NCBI RefSeq assembly: GCF_001467615.1
Contig: NZ_LNYA01000024.1
Span: 46,863-110,862, forward strand
Direction: 5' to 3'
DNA length: 64,000 nucleotides
From: Legionella erythra
GTDB taxonomy: Bacteria > Pseudomonadota > Gammaproteobacteria > Legionellales > Legionellaceae
How positions within the stretch are numbered: position 1 is the stretch's first letter; each line of letters opens with the position of its first letter. The translations under genes and the position numbers were made by a program. Shown piece by piece: positions 51,543 to 61,430 of this stretch. The notes below the pieces were generated by a model. The model did not search any database. It saw only the letters and a list, made by a program, of their open reading frames with translations, and was not told where the DNA came from.

Positions 51543-51748
51543 ATCCAACTTGGATAATTTAGTAAAAGCTGGGCAATTAAAATAGAACCAATAAATGAGT
51601 CAGAATTTGCTGGCGAGTGTTGGCCAAATGCCATAATTGTCGTAACCTGGCTGAATACAAAGGATATTTTGAAATTGATGAGCAACGACTAAAGGATTTA
51701 CTCAATGTTACCCAAATTTTATTGACCCGCATAAAATCACTTTCCTGA
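51535..51748 (+). pseudogene. Degraded HEPN-domain gene
   Basis: The ATG at 51535 begins MSLSNLDNLVKAGQLK and stops at 51585; a different frame continues IKIEPINESEFAGE, and a third from 51638 gives RNLAEYKGYFEIDEQRLKDL (ends at the TGA, 51748). Put together they resemble the start and the C-terminal end of HEPN proteins that pair with MNT nucleotidyltransferases, with the middle (including the usual RX4-6H area) deleted and frameshifts present. It overlaps the end of the MNT remnant by 23 bases, as in toxin-antitoxin pairs. Family assignment is from memory. Confidence 0.5.
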
Positions 51749-51890
51749 TTCGTTATATAAATTTTATAATTAACGTGTTATTCAAATTAATGTTGTAACG
51801 GGTAGAAAAACCGTTTTAGGTTATCTAAGTCATATTGAGGGGTTACTTCATCGTATTATGGACTTTATATACAGGATCATCTATTGATTA

Positions 51891-52697
51891 ATGAACGACT
51901 TTAACCTGTTTATTCAACTGTGGGATCTCTACCCTGAGGGTGAACCGCTGCTCACCAGTACCAGTCAGCTACTCCCGGTCCGTTATAAGCAGCAACCGGC
52001 CATGCTAAAAATAGCCCTGATTGAAGAGGAGCAACGCGGCGGAGAGTTGATGGTATGGTGGCATGGCCAAGGGGCAGCCCGCATTCTGGCGCATGAGAAA
52101 AATGCTTTTTTGATGGAGCGTGCCGTAGGTTCAAAATCCCTGAGGGACTTGGTCGCGCAAGGCCAGGATAATGAAGCCAGCCGGATCGCCTGTGGCGTTG
52201 TGCAGCAGTTGCATACAGCTCGAAATCCCAGCGTCTCACTTCCCACACTCATTCCTTTGTCAACCTGGTTCCATTCCCTGGAACAGGCTGCGGCACATAC
52301 CGGTGGGATACTGATTCGCTCATTGGCCGCCGCCAGGGACTTGTTAAGTAACTCCCTGGATCATGTCGTCTTGCATGGTGACATTCATCACGGCAATATT
52401 CTTGATTTTGACCAACGGGGCTGGTTGGCCATTGACCCCAAAGGCTTACTTGGCGAGCGGGGGTTTGATTACGCTAATCTTTTCTGTAACCCGGATTACC
52501 AAACCGTTACCACGCAGGGTCGATTACAGAAACAGGTAACCATTATAGCTGAGGCTGCTCAACTGGAGCGTCGCCGTCTGCTGAAGTGGATTCTCGCGTA
52601 TGCGGGCTTGTCTGCAGCCTGGCATTTGGAAGATGGCAGCAGCCCGGAACTGGCTTTACATGTGGCCGAGATAGCGTCATCGACTTTAGGTTCATAG
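51891..52697 (+). CDS. APH(6)-like aminoglycoside/hydroxyurea kinase
   Basis: A 268-aa kinase of the aminoglycoside 6-phosphotransferase/hydroxyurea resistance family (StrB-like). The catalytic loop is LHGDIHHGNIL (161-171) and the metal-binding motif is IDPKGLLGE (181-189), as in StrB-type enzymes; the N-terminal half has LKIALIEEEQRGGELM where the ATP lysine lies (Lys40). These enzymes phosphorylate streptomycin at the 6-hydroxyl. The enzyme appears intact. It lies 140 bases after the degraded HEPN gene in an accessory patch. Actual resistance is not shown by sequence alone. Confidence 0.8.
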   Translation: MNDFNLFIQLWDLYPEGEPLLTSTSQLLPVRYKQQPAMLKIALIEEEQRGGELMVWWHGQGAARILAHEKNAFLMERAVGSKSLRDLVAQGQDNEASRIACGVVQQLHTARNPSVSLPTLIPLSTWFHSLEQAAAHTGGILIRSLAAARDLLSNSLDHVVLHGDIHHGNILDFDQRGWLAIDPKGLLGERGFDYANLFCNPDYQTVTTQGRLQKQVTIIAEAAQLERRRLLKWILAYAGLSAAWHLEDGSSPELALHVAEIASSTLGS

Positions 52698-52760
52698 CCT
52701 GTCAACTATCTTGTACCATTAAACAATAAGAGCCATTTTATCTGTTTGTATCCATTTAAT

Positions 52761-52789
52761 TTGACAAGCCGAACAAACCAGATTAAAAG
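52761..52789 (+). promoter_or_regulatory. Candidate promoter for the cupin gene
   Basis: TTGACA at 52761-52766, 17-bp spacer, TAAAAG at 52784-52789, then 43 bases to the ATG at 52833. The -10 is partial. Confidence 0.35.
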
Positions 52790-52832
52790 TCGTGAATTTG
52801 TGAAAAGAGATCAATCTATACGGGTGATAATT

Positions 52833-53192
52833 ATGAATAGCGTGAACTTATCCGAAAAATTTGCTCTTTTTAATGACTATTGGGCACCACATATTGTCGG
52901 ACAACTCAACGGCCAATTGCTAAAACTAGCCAAATTCAAAGGTGAGTTTATCTGGCATCGTCATGAGCAGGAGGATGAATTATTTCTGGTTGTGAAGGGC
53001 GAGATATCGATTGCCTTTAGGGATAAGACGGTGACTGTTAAAGCCGGTGAATTTTATATTGTACCCAAAGGAGTTGAACATAAACCCAGCGCGCAACACG
53101 AGGCTCATGTGCTCCTGCTTGAGCCAGTAACAACACAGCAAACGGGGGGCATGGATCATACCATGCTGGTTAAAGAACAACCCTGGATTTAG
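52833..53192 (+). CDS. Cupin-domain protein
   Basis: A 119-aa single-domain cupin. Motif 1 is visible as WHRHEQEDELFLVVKGE (metal-binding His-His-Glu pattern) and motif 2 as EFYIVPKGVEHKPSA with the last histidine. Such small cupins may be sugar isomerases, dioxygenases or binding proteins; nothing here tells which. I start at ATG 52833 because the in-frame extension from 52746 looks non-coding. No partner gene is evident. Confidence 0.8.
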   Translation: MNSVNLSEKFALFNDYWAPHIVGQLNGQLLKLAKFKGEFIWHRHEQEDELFLVVKGEISIAFRDKTVTVKAGEFYIVPKGVEHKPSAQHEAHVLLLEPVTTQQTGGMDHTMLVKEQPWI

Positions 53193-53234
53193 TAGCGCTA
53201 CGACCATTGCATTTGGATAATAACGACCGTTTCT

Positions 53235-54323
53235 ATGCCTGACTCCCCTCAACGCGCTTCCAATTACCTGGCTGCCCGAAAAGCATGTCAATATGCACGT
53301 GGTTTTATCGCCAAAGGCTCAACGCAACGCGTTAACAATACCTATTCTTCACAACAAAGGCTCTATTTAAAAAAAGCGATTGTCGATCTTAGGGACATGA
53401 TCTTGTCCAAGGATCCTTATAACCTTGAAACCGATCAAGCCATACAAACCTTTTACAAGGTCGTCGAGCAGTGTAAAAAATTTTCATTAGGAAATTGCTT
53501 TGAATTAGCTCTCCTTTCATTGGAATACCTGCTGATAACAAGTCCGCATATAAGGGCTGAGGTGTTTACTCTAAATGGTGGTGATCATACTTTTCTGATT
53601 ATAGGCAGAAATCCTGCCAGTCTTCCTCACTCTCCCCATACGTGGGGAAGAAATGCTTTCCTATGCGATCCCTGGGCTAACAAAGTATACCCTGCCTATA
53701 AGTACTCATGCTATTTAAAAAGCTATTACTCAACTACCTGTACTAACACCACACCAGGTGATTTTCTTAACCACATCGAAAAATTCGACGAAACACGCCA
53801 TACATTTAAACGCCTGGATACATTGACGACGTCCTATCTGAGGATAGTCGATAGCCCTTTGCATAAACAGGAAATAAAAGTCCGATTTGAGAAAAAAATC
53901 AATCGTATTCTTGGCGCCATCAAATCCCTGATAGATGATTTACAAACAATGGCCAAATCCATAAATCAACAATATGGAGCTCAGGATATCAAACATACAA
54001 CCATCAATCAGTTAGTCAGCAAACTCACCCTGCTCATCGGCCCGCTCACAGCCGCAATAAAGCAGACTGTGGATGTTAATGAGCCTTATCATACTGTCCG
54101 TAGGCAATTACAACACGCCCTGAGAGAACACACCATACAATGCGGAAAAGCCATCCTCCTATCAGAGGACGACAAAAACAGGCTTGCAACTTACCGGTAT
54201 CCCCTATCGCCCAAAACATTGTGGATGCGTTTTTTTAATAGCCCACCGAAAACGGCCCAGAACGTGGTCGCTCGGTTAGATGCAGCCCAGGAAGAATTGC
54301 GATCGCACCTGCATGACGCCTGA
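53235..54323 (+). CDS. Candidate cysteine-protease-like effector (Cys-His-Asp)
   Basis: A 362-aa protein with no signal peptide. A papain/transglutaminase-like triad can be read: Cys88 in FSLGNCFELALLSLEYLL, His118 in NGGDHTFLIIG, and Asp145 in FLCDPWANKVYPA. This spacing and the GDHxF and DPW motifs recur in secreted effector proteins of host-associated bacteria as I remember them. The C-terminal half (about 200-362) is helical with KKINRILGAIKSLIDDLQTM, and ends EELRSHLHDA. It is the last gene before the ribosomal block and sits in the accessory patch. Protease, deamidase or transglutaminase activity are all possible. Confidence 0.62.
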   Translation: MPDSPQRASNYLAARKACQYARGFIAKGSTQRVNNTYSSQQRLYLKKAIVDLRDMILSKDPYNLETDQAIQTFYKVVEQCKKFSLGNCFELALLSLEYLLITSPHIRAEVFTLNGGDHTFLIIGRNPASLPHSPHTWGRNAFLCDPWANKVYPAYKYSCYLKSYYSTTCTNTTPGDFLNHIEKFDETRHTFKRLDTLTTSYLRIVDSPLHKQEIKVRFEKKINRILGAIKSLIDDLQTMAKSINQQYGAQDIKHTTINQLVSKLTLLIGPLTAAIKQTVDVNEPYHTVRRQLQHALREHTIQCGKAILLSEDDKNRLATYRYPLSPKTLWMRFFNSPPKTAQNVVARLDAAQEELRSHLHDA

Positions 54324-54539
54324 CGCAGACATCCTAAAACAGACTGTTGCCAGAGCCTTGTGAACTAGCTAAATCCAGGCAAAGCCCATCATTTATTGAC
54401 TGCTGTCTTTTCAATGCATCCTTACATAGTGTTTTCAGATGATTAAAGCCGCGTCTTCACCTTTTGGAAACTATATACGCCTCACATCGTCGCTATAAAT
54501 GCTGTCTTACGTTATTACCCCAGGATCAGTGCTGGTTGA

Positions 54540-54580
54540 AGCTATAAAAAAACCCACATAAGTGGGTTCTTTTATAGCTA
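54540..54580 (-). terminator. Intrinsic terminator after rplQ, near-palindromic
   Basis: Stem AACCCAC/GTGGGTT (54551-54557 and 54562-54568) with a 4-base loop, flanked by AGCTATAAAA and TTTTATAGCT, giving a long near-palindrome that can end transcription from both sides. It closes the ribosomal transcript on the minus strand. Confidence 0.8.
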
Positions 54581-54592
54581 TAAACCAACTAA

Positions 54593-54973
54593 TTATTCAT
54601 CGGAATCCGATTCAACCGGTCTATCAACTAATTCGACAATCGCCATAGGTGCATTATCGCCGGGACGATAGCCACATTTTAAAACACGGACATAACCGCC
54701 TGGGCGTTCAACATAGCGAGGACCCAAGGTTGTGAATAACTTGCCAACTGCACTCTTAGAGCGCAGACGATCAAATGCATGACGTCGGCTGGCAACTGAA
54801 TCCTGCTTACTGACAGTAATTAAGGGCTCAATATACTTTCTTAATTCTTTCGCTTTTGGCAATGTCGTTTTAATCAATTCATGCTCAATCAAAGAACAAC
54901 ACATGTTGGAAAACATGGCCTTTCTGTGACTGCTTGTACGGCTAAAACTACGGCCTGTATTACGGTGACGCAT
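54593..54973 (-). CDS. rplQ: 50S ribosomal protein L17
   Basis: A 126-aa L17, starting [21 protein letters not shown], with [25 protein letters not shown] and the tail [15 protein letters not shown] start at ATG 54973; the open frame reaches 55018 within rpoA, which is a shadow. Last gene of the alpha operon, 17 bases after rpoA; a strong hairpin terminator lies downstream. Confidence 0.97.
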   Translation of the reverse strand: MRHRNTGRSFSRTSSHRKAMFSNMCCSLIEHELIKTTLPKAKELRKYIEPLITVSKQDSVASRRHAFDRLRSKSAVGKLFTTLGPRYVERPGGYVRVLKCGYRPGDNAPMAIVELVDRPVESDSDE

Positions 54974-54990
54974 GGGTAAGACTCCTACTA

Positions 54991-55983
54991 TTAATCGCCA
55001 AGATTTGCTGGCGGCCAATTCTCAAGTTTCATCCCTAATGATAAAGATCGTGATGCAAGAACATCTTTAATTTCGGTAAGGGATTTCTTTCCTAAATTGG
55101 GTGTTTTTAATAATTCATTTTCTGTTTTTTGTACCAGGTCACCGATAAAGTAGATATTTTCTGCTTTCAGGCAATTGGCAGAGCGGACGGTTAATTCCAA
55201 ATCATCTACCGGTCTTAATAACACTGGATCAAAATCATTGCGCTCTTTATTATCCGCACGCGATTCTTCAAACTTCATATCCACAAACGCATGCAATTGT
55301 CTTTGTAGAATGGAAGCAGAAATACGAATTGCTTCTTCAGGATCCAAAGTACCATTTGTTTGTAAATCAATAGTCAGTTTGTCAAGGTCGGTGCGATTTT
55401 CAACGCGCGCACTGTCTACAAAATAAGCGACTTTGATAACGGGTGAAAATGTATTATCAATTTTCAATTTACCAACGGAACGACGCTCTGCTTCATCATC
55501 AAAATGACGGATGAATGAATCGGTTGAATGGAAACCCACACCGCGTTCAACTTTTAACGTCATGTTAAGCTTGCCGTTTTCATTCAAATGAGCAATAACC
55601 AGGTCCGGATTAACAATTTCAATACCGTGGGTTAATTCAATATCACCAGCGGTAACGATGCCTGGGCCTTGTTTGCTCAATGTCAGATGCGCTTCCTGAC
55701 CGACAGTCATTCTGATAGCAACTTGTTTCAAGTTCAACAGAATGTCGACAACATCCTCCTGTACGCCTTCAATGGTGCTGTATTCATGTAATACACCATC
55801 GATAGAAACTTCTGTAATCGCGCTTCCTGGCATCGAGGACAAGAGAATACGTCTCAACGCATTTCCCAGCGTGTGGCCATAGCCACGCTCAAGAGGCTCC
55901 AACACGATACGAGCATGATTAAGCGTTTCTGAGTGTACTTTAAGTACAGATGGCGTCAGCATTTCATTTATTTCAGTATACAT
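54991..55983 (-). CDS. rpoA: DNA-directed RNA polymerase alpha subunit
   Basis: A 330-aa alpha subunit. The N-terminal dimerisation domain has [25 protein letters not shown], and the C-terminal alphaCTD (about 250-320) has [40 protein letters not shown], which binds UP elements and activators. Normal length, in the conserved alpha operon between rpsD and rplQ. Confidence 0.99.
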   Translation of the reverse strand: MYTEINEMLTPSVLKVHSETLNHARIVLEPLERGYGHTLGNALRRILLSSMPGSAITEVSIDGVLHEYSTIEGVQEDVVDILLNLKQVAIRMTVGQEAHLTLSKQGPGIVTAGDIELTHGIEIVNPDLVIAHLNENGKLNMTLKVERGVGFHSTDSFIRHFDDEAERRSVGKLKIDNTFSPVIKVAYFVDSARVENRTDLDKLTIDLQTNGTLDPEEAIRISASILQRQLHAFVDMKFEESRADNKERNDFDPVLLRPVDDLELTVRSANCLKAENIYFIGDLVQKTENELLKTPNLGKKSLTEIKDVLASRSLSLGMKLENWPPANLGD

Positions 55984-56000
55984 TCGGCTAGTCTCCGAGC

Positions 56001-56621
56001 TTACTTAGAGTAAAGTTCTACAACTAAATTAACATTATAGGATGAAGACAAGTCATTTAATGTGGGTGCCGTTGTAAAAGTACCCTTAAAAGCACTGCTA
56101 TCAACAGTTAACCAATCACAAGAAGCACGTTGCTCGGATAATGCAACGGCAGCTTGAATGCGACCCTGGTTTTTTGCCTTCTGGCGAACAGAAATAATAT
56201 CGCCTGCCTTAACAAGATAAGAAGGAACATTCACCAACTCATCGTTTACAAGGATAGCCTTGTGAGAGACTAATTGTCGAGCTTCAGCACGTGTACTGGC
56301 AAATCCCATACGATAAACAACATTATCCAGGCGGCTTTCTAACAGAATCATCAGGTTTTCACCGGTAGCGCCTTTTTGACTTGCAGCCTTTTTGTAATAA
56401 TTACGGAATTGCTTTTCCAACACACCATATAAACGGCGGATTTTTTGTTTTTCACGTAACTGTAAACCATAATCACTTAAGCGTGGTCGATTACCACCGT
56501 GCTGACCAGGCAATTTTTCAGATTTACATTTTGATTTATGGTCGCGTACGCCACTTTTCAAATAGAGGTCTGTTCCCTCTCTACGAGATAGCTTACACTT
56601 TGGACCAAGATATCTAGCCAT
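56001..56621 (-). CDS. rpsD: 30S ribosomal protein S4
   Basis: A 206-aa S4, beginning [16 protein letters not shown], with the S4 RNA-binding domain around [27 protein letters not shown]. It is a primary 16S rRNA binder and, in E. coli, translational repressor of the alpha operon. Same strand and order as E. coli. Confidence 0.98.
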   Translation of the reverse strand: MARYLGPKCKLSRREGTDLYLKSGVRDHKSKCKSEKLPGQHGGNRPRLSDYGLQLREKQKIRRLYGVLEKQFRNYYKKAASQKGATGENLMILLESRLDNVVYRMGFASTRAEARQLVSHKAILVNDELVNVPSYLVKAGDIISVRQKAKNQGRIQAAVALSEQRASCDWLTVDSSAFKGTFTTAPTLNDLSSSYNVNLVVELYSK

Positions 56622-56639
56622 TAATTACTCCTGAATCTC

Positions 56640-57023
56640 TTAAACACGTCGTTTTTTAGGTGGTTTGCATCCATTATGCGGTATGCCTGTCACATCAGTA
56701 ATTTCAACAATTTTGAAATCCTGTGATATCAATTCGCGAATAGTGGATTCACGACCTGGGCCAGGGCCATGGACAAATACAGCTACTGATTTCATGCCAT
56801 ACTCTTTTGCCACCAGAGAAGCTCTTTCAGTTGCAACCTGAGCAGCATAGGGGGTACTTTTTCTTGAGCCACGGAACCCGGAACCACCGGAGGTTGCCCA
56901 ACATAATGCATTACCCTGACGATCAGTAAACGTTACAATCGTATTATTGAATGATGCATGAACATGTACGATTCCATCAGAAACGACACGTTTAACTTTT
57001 TTTCTAGTCTTTTGCTTTGCCAT
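56640..57023 (-). CDS. rpsK: 30S ribosomal protein S11
   Basis: A 127-aa S11, with [42 protein letters not shown] and the basic tail PPKKRRV. Alpha operon, 14 bases after rpsM. Confidence 0.98.
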   Translation of the reverse strand: MAKQKTRKKVKRVVSDGIVHVHASFNNTIVTFTDRQGNALCWATSGGSGFRGSRKSTPYAAQVATERASLVAKEYGMKSVAVFVHGPGPGRESTIRELISQDFKIVEITDVTGIPHNGCKPPKKRRV

Positions 57024-57037
57024 CTTACTATCCTAAA

Positions 57038-57394
57038 TTAATTACTTGTACCTTTACGGCGACCTTTTCGCGTACGAGCATTGGTTTTCGTACGTTGGCC
57101 CCTTAACGGCAACCCTCGGCGGTGACGCAACCCACGGTAACAACCCAGGTCCATAAGACGCTTGATATTCATTGTAACAACACGACGCAAATCACCTTCA
57201 ACAGTCATCTTGGCAATCTCAGTACGCAAAGCTTCCAACTTGTCTTCTGACAGTTGTGAAACCTTGGTTGCGGTGTCAATGCCAACCGCCTCACACAATT
57301 TTTTTGATGTGGTTTTGCCAATTCCATAAATCGACGTAAGTGCAATCACTATGTGTTTGTGATCCGGTATATTCACACCTGCAATACGAGCCAT
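57038..57394 (-). CDS. rpsM: 30S ribosomal protein S13
   Basis: A 118-aa S13, [28 protein letters not shown], ending in the basic tail [14 protein letters not shown] that contacts tRNA and the head of the small subunit. First gene of the alpha operon, 80 bases after rpmJ. Confidence 0.98.
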   Translation of the reverse strand: MARIAGVNIPDHKHIVIALTSIYGIGKTTSKKLCEAVGIDTATKVSQLSEDKLEALRTEIAKMTVEGDLRRVVTMNIKRLMDLGCYRGLRHRRGLPLRGQRTKTNARTRKGRRKGTSN

Positions 57395-57474
57395 TAAATC
57401 TCTCCGAACGTTATTTTGTTCTGCCAGAAAGGGACAGAAGAATACTATTATATTGATCCAAAATCAAGCAGGAA

Positions 57475-57588
57475 TTAACCTTGCTTTTGTTTATGCCTTG
57501 CGTCTTTACAAATAACACGTATAGTTCCGCTACGCTTAATAATTTTACAGTTACGGCAAATTCGTTTAACTGATGCTCTAACTTTCAT
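57475..57588 (-). CDS. rpmJ: 50S ribosomal protein L36
   Basis: A 37-aa L36, starting [15 protein letters not shown], with cysteine residues (CRNC ... VICKD plus a histidine) of the zinc-binding C+ form. It lies between secY and rpsM, the conserved place, and is too short for a 60-residue cutoff. The C+ form suggests normal zinc supply. Confidence 0.96.
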
Positions 57589-57606
57589 TAATAACTCCGA
57601 TAATAA

Positions 57607-58941
57607 TCATAAAAGACCGGGCAACTTCGTCCCTTTGAAATTGGCCTTTTTCATCAATGAATCATATTGCTGTGTCATCAAATGGGCTTGTACTTGCGCA
57701 ACAAAATCCATAATTACAACGACGATGATTAAAAGTGAAGTTCCGCCAAAATAAAAAGGCACATGCCAGGTATACATCAAAATTTGTGGCAATAAGCAAA
57801 CCAGTACCAGATAGATAGCGCCGATTAACGTGAGTCGAGTCATCACGGAATCAATATATCGGGTCGTTTGCTCACCAGGCCGAATGCCGGGAATATAAGC
57901 GCCTGACTTTTTCAGGTTTTCAGCCGTATCCTTTGGATTGAAGACCAAGGCTGCATAAAAGAATGCAAACCCTATAATCGCAATCGCATAGACAATTAAA
58001 TACAGCGGTTGACCAGGTGATAAGGCCATACCCACATCAGCAAGCCAGCTCATCCCTTTTGTTTTAGAGAAGAACTGAGCCAACGTCGCTGGCAGTAAAA
58101 TAATACTGGAAGCAAAAATAGGCGGTATCACCCCTGACATGTTAATCTTCAGAGGCAAATGACTGGTTTGTGCGGCATAGACCTTGCGTCCGTGTGTACG
58201 CTGCGCATAATTGACACGAATACGCCTCTGGGCCCGCTCCATGAACACCACAAAGCCGGTTACCACCACAACAATGATGCCAATCAAAACCAATGACAAC
58301 CCCTGCATTTGTCCTTCGCGCACCTGTTGAAACACAGAGGCTATAGCATGAGGCATACTGGATACGATACCTGAAAAGATAATTAATGAGATACCGTTAC
58401 CTACACCCTTTGCAGTGATTTGCTCTCCCAACCACATGAGGAACATTGTACCTGTGACCAATGTCACAACCGAGGTAAAGTAGAAAAAGAAATCTGGGTT
58501 TAGGGCAATATGCTGTCCGGCTAACCATCGGGACATACCTAAAGATTGGAAAATGGCCAGTAACAACGTCAAATAACGGGTATATTGATTAATCTTGCGA
58601 CGACCACTTTCACCCTCTTTTTTTAGTTGATCCAGTTTAGGGGATACAACGGAAAAAAGTTGAATGATAATTGATGCTGAAATATAAGGCATAATTCCTA
58701 TAGCAAACACGGTCACACGGGATAAGGCACCACCCGAAAACATATTGAATAAACCAAAAATGGTATTCTGCTGCTCACCAAAGAAATTAGCCAACTTTTG
58801 TGGATCCAAACCAGGAACTGGAATATGAGCACCCAAACGATAAACGAGGATTGCTATTACCACAAAAATTAATCTAGCCTTCAATTCAGCCAATCCACCC
58901 CTGGATTGGCCAGCTATTTGCCTCGCATTATTCATAGTCAC
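57607..58941 (-). CDS. secY: Protein translocase subunit SecY
   Basis: A 444-aa channel subunit of the Sec translocon with ten membrane helices, for example [30 protein letters not shown] near the start and the plug region. The cytoplasmic loop [19 protein letters not shown] (about residues 238-256) docks ribosome and SecA. It overlaps rplO by 4 bases (stop/start) and precedes rpmJ by 18 bases. Confidence 0.98.
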   Translation of the reverse strand: MTMNNARQIAGQSRGGLAELKARLIFVVIAILVYRLGAHIPVPGLDPQKLANFFGEQQNTIFGLFNMFSGGALSRVTVFAIGIMPYISASIIIQLFSVVSPKLDQLKKEGESGRRKINQYTRYLTLLLAIFQSLGMSRWLAGQHIALNPDFFFYFTSVVTLVTGTMFLMWLGEQITAKGVGNGISLIIFSGIVSSMPHAIASVFQQVREGQMQGLSLVLIGIIVVVVTGFVVFMERAQRRIRVNYAQRTHGRKVYAAQTSHLPLKINMSGVIPPIFASSIILLPATLAQFFSKTKGMSWLADVGMALSPGQPLYLIVYAIAIIGFAFFYAALVFNPKDTAENLKKSGAYIPGIRPGEQTTRYIDSVMTRLTLIGAIYLVLVCLLPQILMYTWHVPFYFGGTSLLIIVVVIMDFVAQVQAHLMTQQYDSLMKKANFKGTKLPGLL

Positions 58942-59372
58942 TCTTCTATGCTTCCGCCAGCCTGCTCAATCGCACTGCGGGCACCTTTCGTAACACGCAA
59001 TCCTTTTAGTTTGACAGGAACAGTAATTTCACCAGACTGAATGACTTTAACGCTTTGAATCGCTCGGCTGATTAAGCCAGCTGAACGCAGCACTTCAATA
59101 TCAATCACTTCCGACTTAATCAGGGCTAACTCAGATAAAGTCACCTCGTCAACAGTCTTGGCAATTCGAGACTTGAAACCCATTTTGGGTAACCTTCTCT
59201 GAATTGGCATTTGACCGCCCTCAAAATTAATTTTATGGAAGCCGCCTGCACGAGCCTTTTGCCCTTTATGGCCTTTACCACTGGTTTTACCCAGACCCGA
59301 TCCAATACCACGACCAAGGCGACGCTTAGAGGGTCTGGAGCCTGGATTAGGAGAAAGTGTATTTAAATTCAT
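58938..59372 (-). CDS. rplO: 50S ribosomal protein L15
   Basis: A 144-aa L15, starting [44 protein letters not shown] region, ending with a [14 protein letters not shown] tail. The open frame begins at 59381 but ATG 59372 gives the usual length and overlaps the rpmD stop by one base. Confidence 0.97.
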   Translation of the reverse strand: MNLNTLSPNPGSRPSKRRLGRGIGSGLGKTSGKGHKGQKARAGGFHKINFEGGQMPIQRRLPKMGFKSRIAKTVDEVTLSELALIKSEVIDIEVLRSAGLISRAIQSVKVIQSGEITVPVKLKGLRVTKGARSAIEQAGGSIEE

Positions 59373-59563
59373 TATGCACATTCCTCAACTTGCAACATAT
59401 AGTTAACTGAATTAATAAGACCACGGATAGCAGGAATGTCCTTGTGGACAACACTGCTGTTCAACTTTCCAAGGCCTAATTGCTTGACTATAGCGATATG
59501 TTTAGGTTTTCGTCCGATAGTACTTTTGACTAGGGTAATTTTTAAATTTTTGCTTTTGCTCAT
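59372..59563 (-). CDS. rpmD: 50S ribosomal protein L30
   Basis: A 63-aa L30, with [31 protein letters not shown], the normal bacterial length. It lies between rpsE (2 bases away) and rplO. Confidence 0.97.
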   Translation of the reverse strand: MSKSKNLKITLVKSTIGRKPKHIAIVKQLGLGKLNSSVVHKDIPAIRGLINSVNYMLQVEECA

Positions 59564-59565
59564 GA

Positions 59566-60075
59566 TTAGTCTGCCATTATTTCTTCAACAGTTTTACCAC
59601 GCTTGGCGGCCACATAATCTGGCGTACCGATATGAGTCAAAGCACCAATCGTTGCCCGAACAATATTGCTTGGGTTAGTCGAACCAATGCTTTTAGCAGA
59701 AATGTTTTGGACACCCAGAACTTCCAATACTGCACGCATGGCGCCACCAGCAATGATACCGGTACCTTCACTGGCAGGCTTCATGAATACTTTCGATGCG
59801 CCATAACTCCAAGTAATTTCGTGATGAATGGTTTTTCCTGCCAGAGGAATGTAAGTCATGTTTTTTCTGGCTTGTTCCATTGCTTTTTGAATAGCAATAG
59901 GCACTTCACGTGCTTTACCTCGACCGTAACCGACTTTACCTTTACCATCACCAATTACAACAAGAACGGCAAAACCAAATACACGTCCACCCTTCACTAC
60001 TTTTGCTGTACGAGTAACTGATACTAATTTCTCTTGGTATCCATCACTCATTTTTTGATCATCAACAAATGCCAT
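59566..60075 (-). CDS. rpsE: 30S ribosomal protein S5
   Basis: A 169-aa S5 with the double-stranded RNA-binding region [39 protein letters not shown] and the C-terminal part [23 protein letters not shown]. Spectinomycin-loop residues (KVVKGG) appear normal. Confidence 0.98.
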   Translation of the reverse strand: MAFVDDQKMSDGYQEKLVSVTRTAKVVKGGRVFGFAVLVVIGDGKGKVGYGRGKAREVPIAIQKAMEQARKNMTYIPLAGKTIHHEITWSYGASKVFMKPASEGTGIIAGGAMRAVLEVLGVQNISAKSIGSTNPSNIVRATIGALTHIGTPDYVAAKRGKTVEEIMAD

Positions 60076-60084
60076 AACCGTTCC

Positions 60085-60441
60085 TTAAAAATTCAAACCA
60101 GCTTCGCGGGCGCCGTTGGCCAATGCCTGAACACGGCCATGATATTTATATCCGGCACGGTCGAATGAAACGTCAACAATTTGTTTCGCCTTAGCACGCT
60201 CACCAAGCAATTTACCGACTTGCTGTGCCTGTTCAACTTTCGTTCCAGACAGGGAAGATTTTAACTCTTTATCAACCGTTGACGCAGACACCAGTGTCAA
60301 ATCACCTTTTTCGCTGCGAACAACAATTTGAGAGTAAATATGAGAAGCACTGCGGTAAACGACTAATCGTGGACGATTAGAACTTTTTAACAGCGCTTTT
60401 GTTTTTAAACCACGTCTAATACGTGCAACCTGCTTTTTCAT
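60085..60441 (-). CDS. rplR: 50S ribosomal protein L18
   Basis: A 118-aa L18, which binds 5S rRNA. RPRLVVYRSASHIYSQIV and FDRAGYKYHGRVQALANGAREAGLNF are family motifs. spc operon order is normal. Confidence 0.98.
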   Translation of the reverse strand: MKKQVARIRRGLKTKALLKSSNRPRLVVYRSASHIYSQIVVRSEKGDLTLVSASTVDKELKSSLSGTKVEQAQQVGKLLGERAKAKQIVDVSFDRAGYKYHGRVQALANGAREAGLNF

Positions 60442-60451
60442 GATCTAAACC

Positions 60452-60994
60452 TTATTTCTTCTTGGCTTCTTTACGAGCGATCTGCTCGCCAGCATATTTA
60501 ACGCCTTTGCCTTTATAAGGCTCTGGCGGTCTGAATGCTCTGATCTCAGAAGCAGCCTGACCTAACAATTGCTTATCAATACCGCGTAAAATAACAGTAG
60601 TATTGTTTGGCGTTTCGGCTGTGACACCAGCAGGTAATGCATATTCTACTGGATGGGAAAAACCTAAAGACAGGGTTAACGATTTTCCAGCCGCCTGAGC
60701 ACGGTATCCAACACCAACAAGCTCAAGAGTCAAATCAAAACCAGTTGTTACACCTTTCACCATGTTATTAACCAATGCTCTGGTTGTACCGGCTTGCGCC
60801 CATCCATTTGGATCATTGGAGGCTGGTTTAAAGATTATCAAATTGGCATCTTCAGCACTGGGAGTCACACTGACATGCTTATTTAAATGTTGTGTAAGTT
60901 CCCCTTTAGGACCCTTAACAATCAAGTGGTCCTTGGCTACCTGAAGCTGAACATTGGCAGGCAGTCGGACTGGGGCTTTTGCTACTCTAGACAT
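60452..60994 (-). CDS. rplF: 50S ribosomal protein L6
   Basis: A 180-aa L6, MSRVAKAPVRLPANVQLQ, with the tail motif IRAFRPPEPYKGKGVKYAGE that sits near the GTPase centre. Slightly longer than E. coli L6 (177). Confidence 0.98.
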   Translation of the reverse strand: MSRVAKAPVRLPANVQLQVAKDHLIVKGPKGELTQHLNKHVSVTPSAEDANLIIFKPASNDPNGWAQAGTTRALVNNMVKGVTTGFDLTLELVGVGYRAQAAGKSLTLSLGFSHPVEYALPAGVTAETPNNTTVILRGIDKQLLGQAASEIRAFRPPEPYKGKGVKYAGEQIARKEAKKK

Positions 60995-61011
60995 AATTTT
61001 CCTCGCAACTA

Positions 61012-61401
61012 TTAGGCTACTTCACAGAGCACTTCACCGCCAACCCCATTAGATTTGGCCGTCTTATGAGTCATGACACCTTTAGAGGTAGACAGGATAG
61101 CCACACCGAATCCAGAGACTGATCGTAAATCTTTAGATGATTTATATACTCTTAAACCAGGTCTGCTAATGCGTAAAATACGCTCGATAACCGGTCGTCC
61201 ATGATAATACTTCAGATTAATGGTCATGGACTTCAGGTTATTTGCCAAAGGCTCAACAGAATAATCAAGAATATAACCTTCTTCTTTTAATACCCGAGCA
61301 ATCTCTTCTTTCAATTTAGATGAAATTAAAGAGACACTCTGATGTTTAGCTTGTTGACCATTGCGAATTCTTGTCAACATATCAGCTACTGGATCATGCA
61401 T
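61012..61401 (-). CDS. rpsH: 30S ribosomal protein S8
   Basis: A 129-aa S8, [20 protein letters not shown], ending [18 protein letters not shown] start at ATG 61401; a longer reading to 61500 runs into rpsN and is a shadow. S8 binds 16S rRNA and, in E. coli, regulates the spc operon. Confidence 0.97.
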   Translation of the reverse strand: MHDPVADMLTRIRNGQQAKHQSVSLISSKLKEEIARVLKEEGYILDYSVEPLANNLKSMTINLKYYHGRPVIERILRISRPGLRVYKSSKDLRSVSGFGVAILSTSKGVMTHKTAKSNGVGGEVLCEVA

Positions 61402-61430
61402 ACTCACCGTTGTTCTCCATAGAATAAAAA

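Larger units (their letters stand above)
50096..51557 (+). pseudogene. Remnant of an MNT-type nucleotidyltransferase gene, split by IS256
   Basis: Just before the IS element the frame reads FNQIMAQPKIFLIGTGDEL, which resembles the C-terminal end of minimal nucleotidyltransferase antitoxin proteins as I remember them. Joining across the element (9-bp duplication counted once) gives GDEL then IQLG and a TAA at 51555-51557. The upstream part of the gene is missing or decayed beyond recognition; the frame runs into the ssb terminator. So only a 3' remnant survives. Confidence 0.45.
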
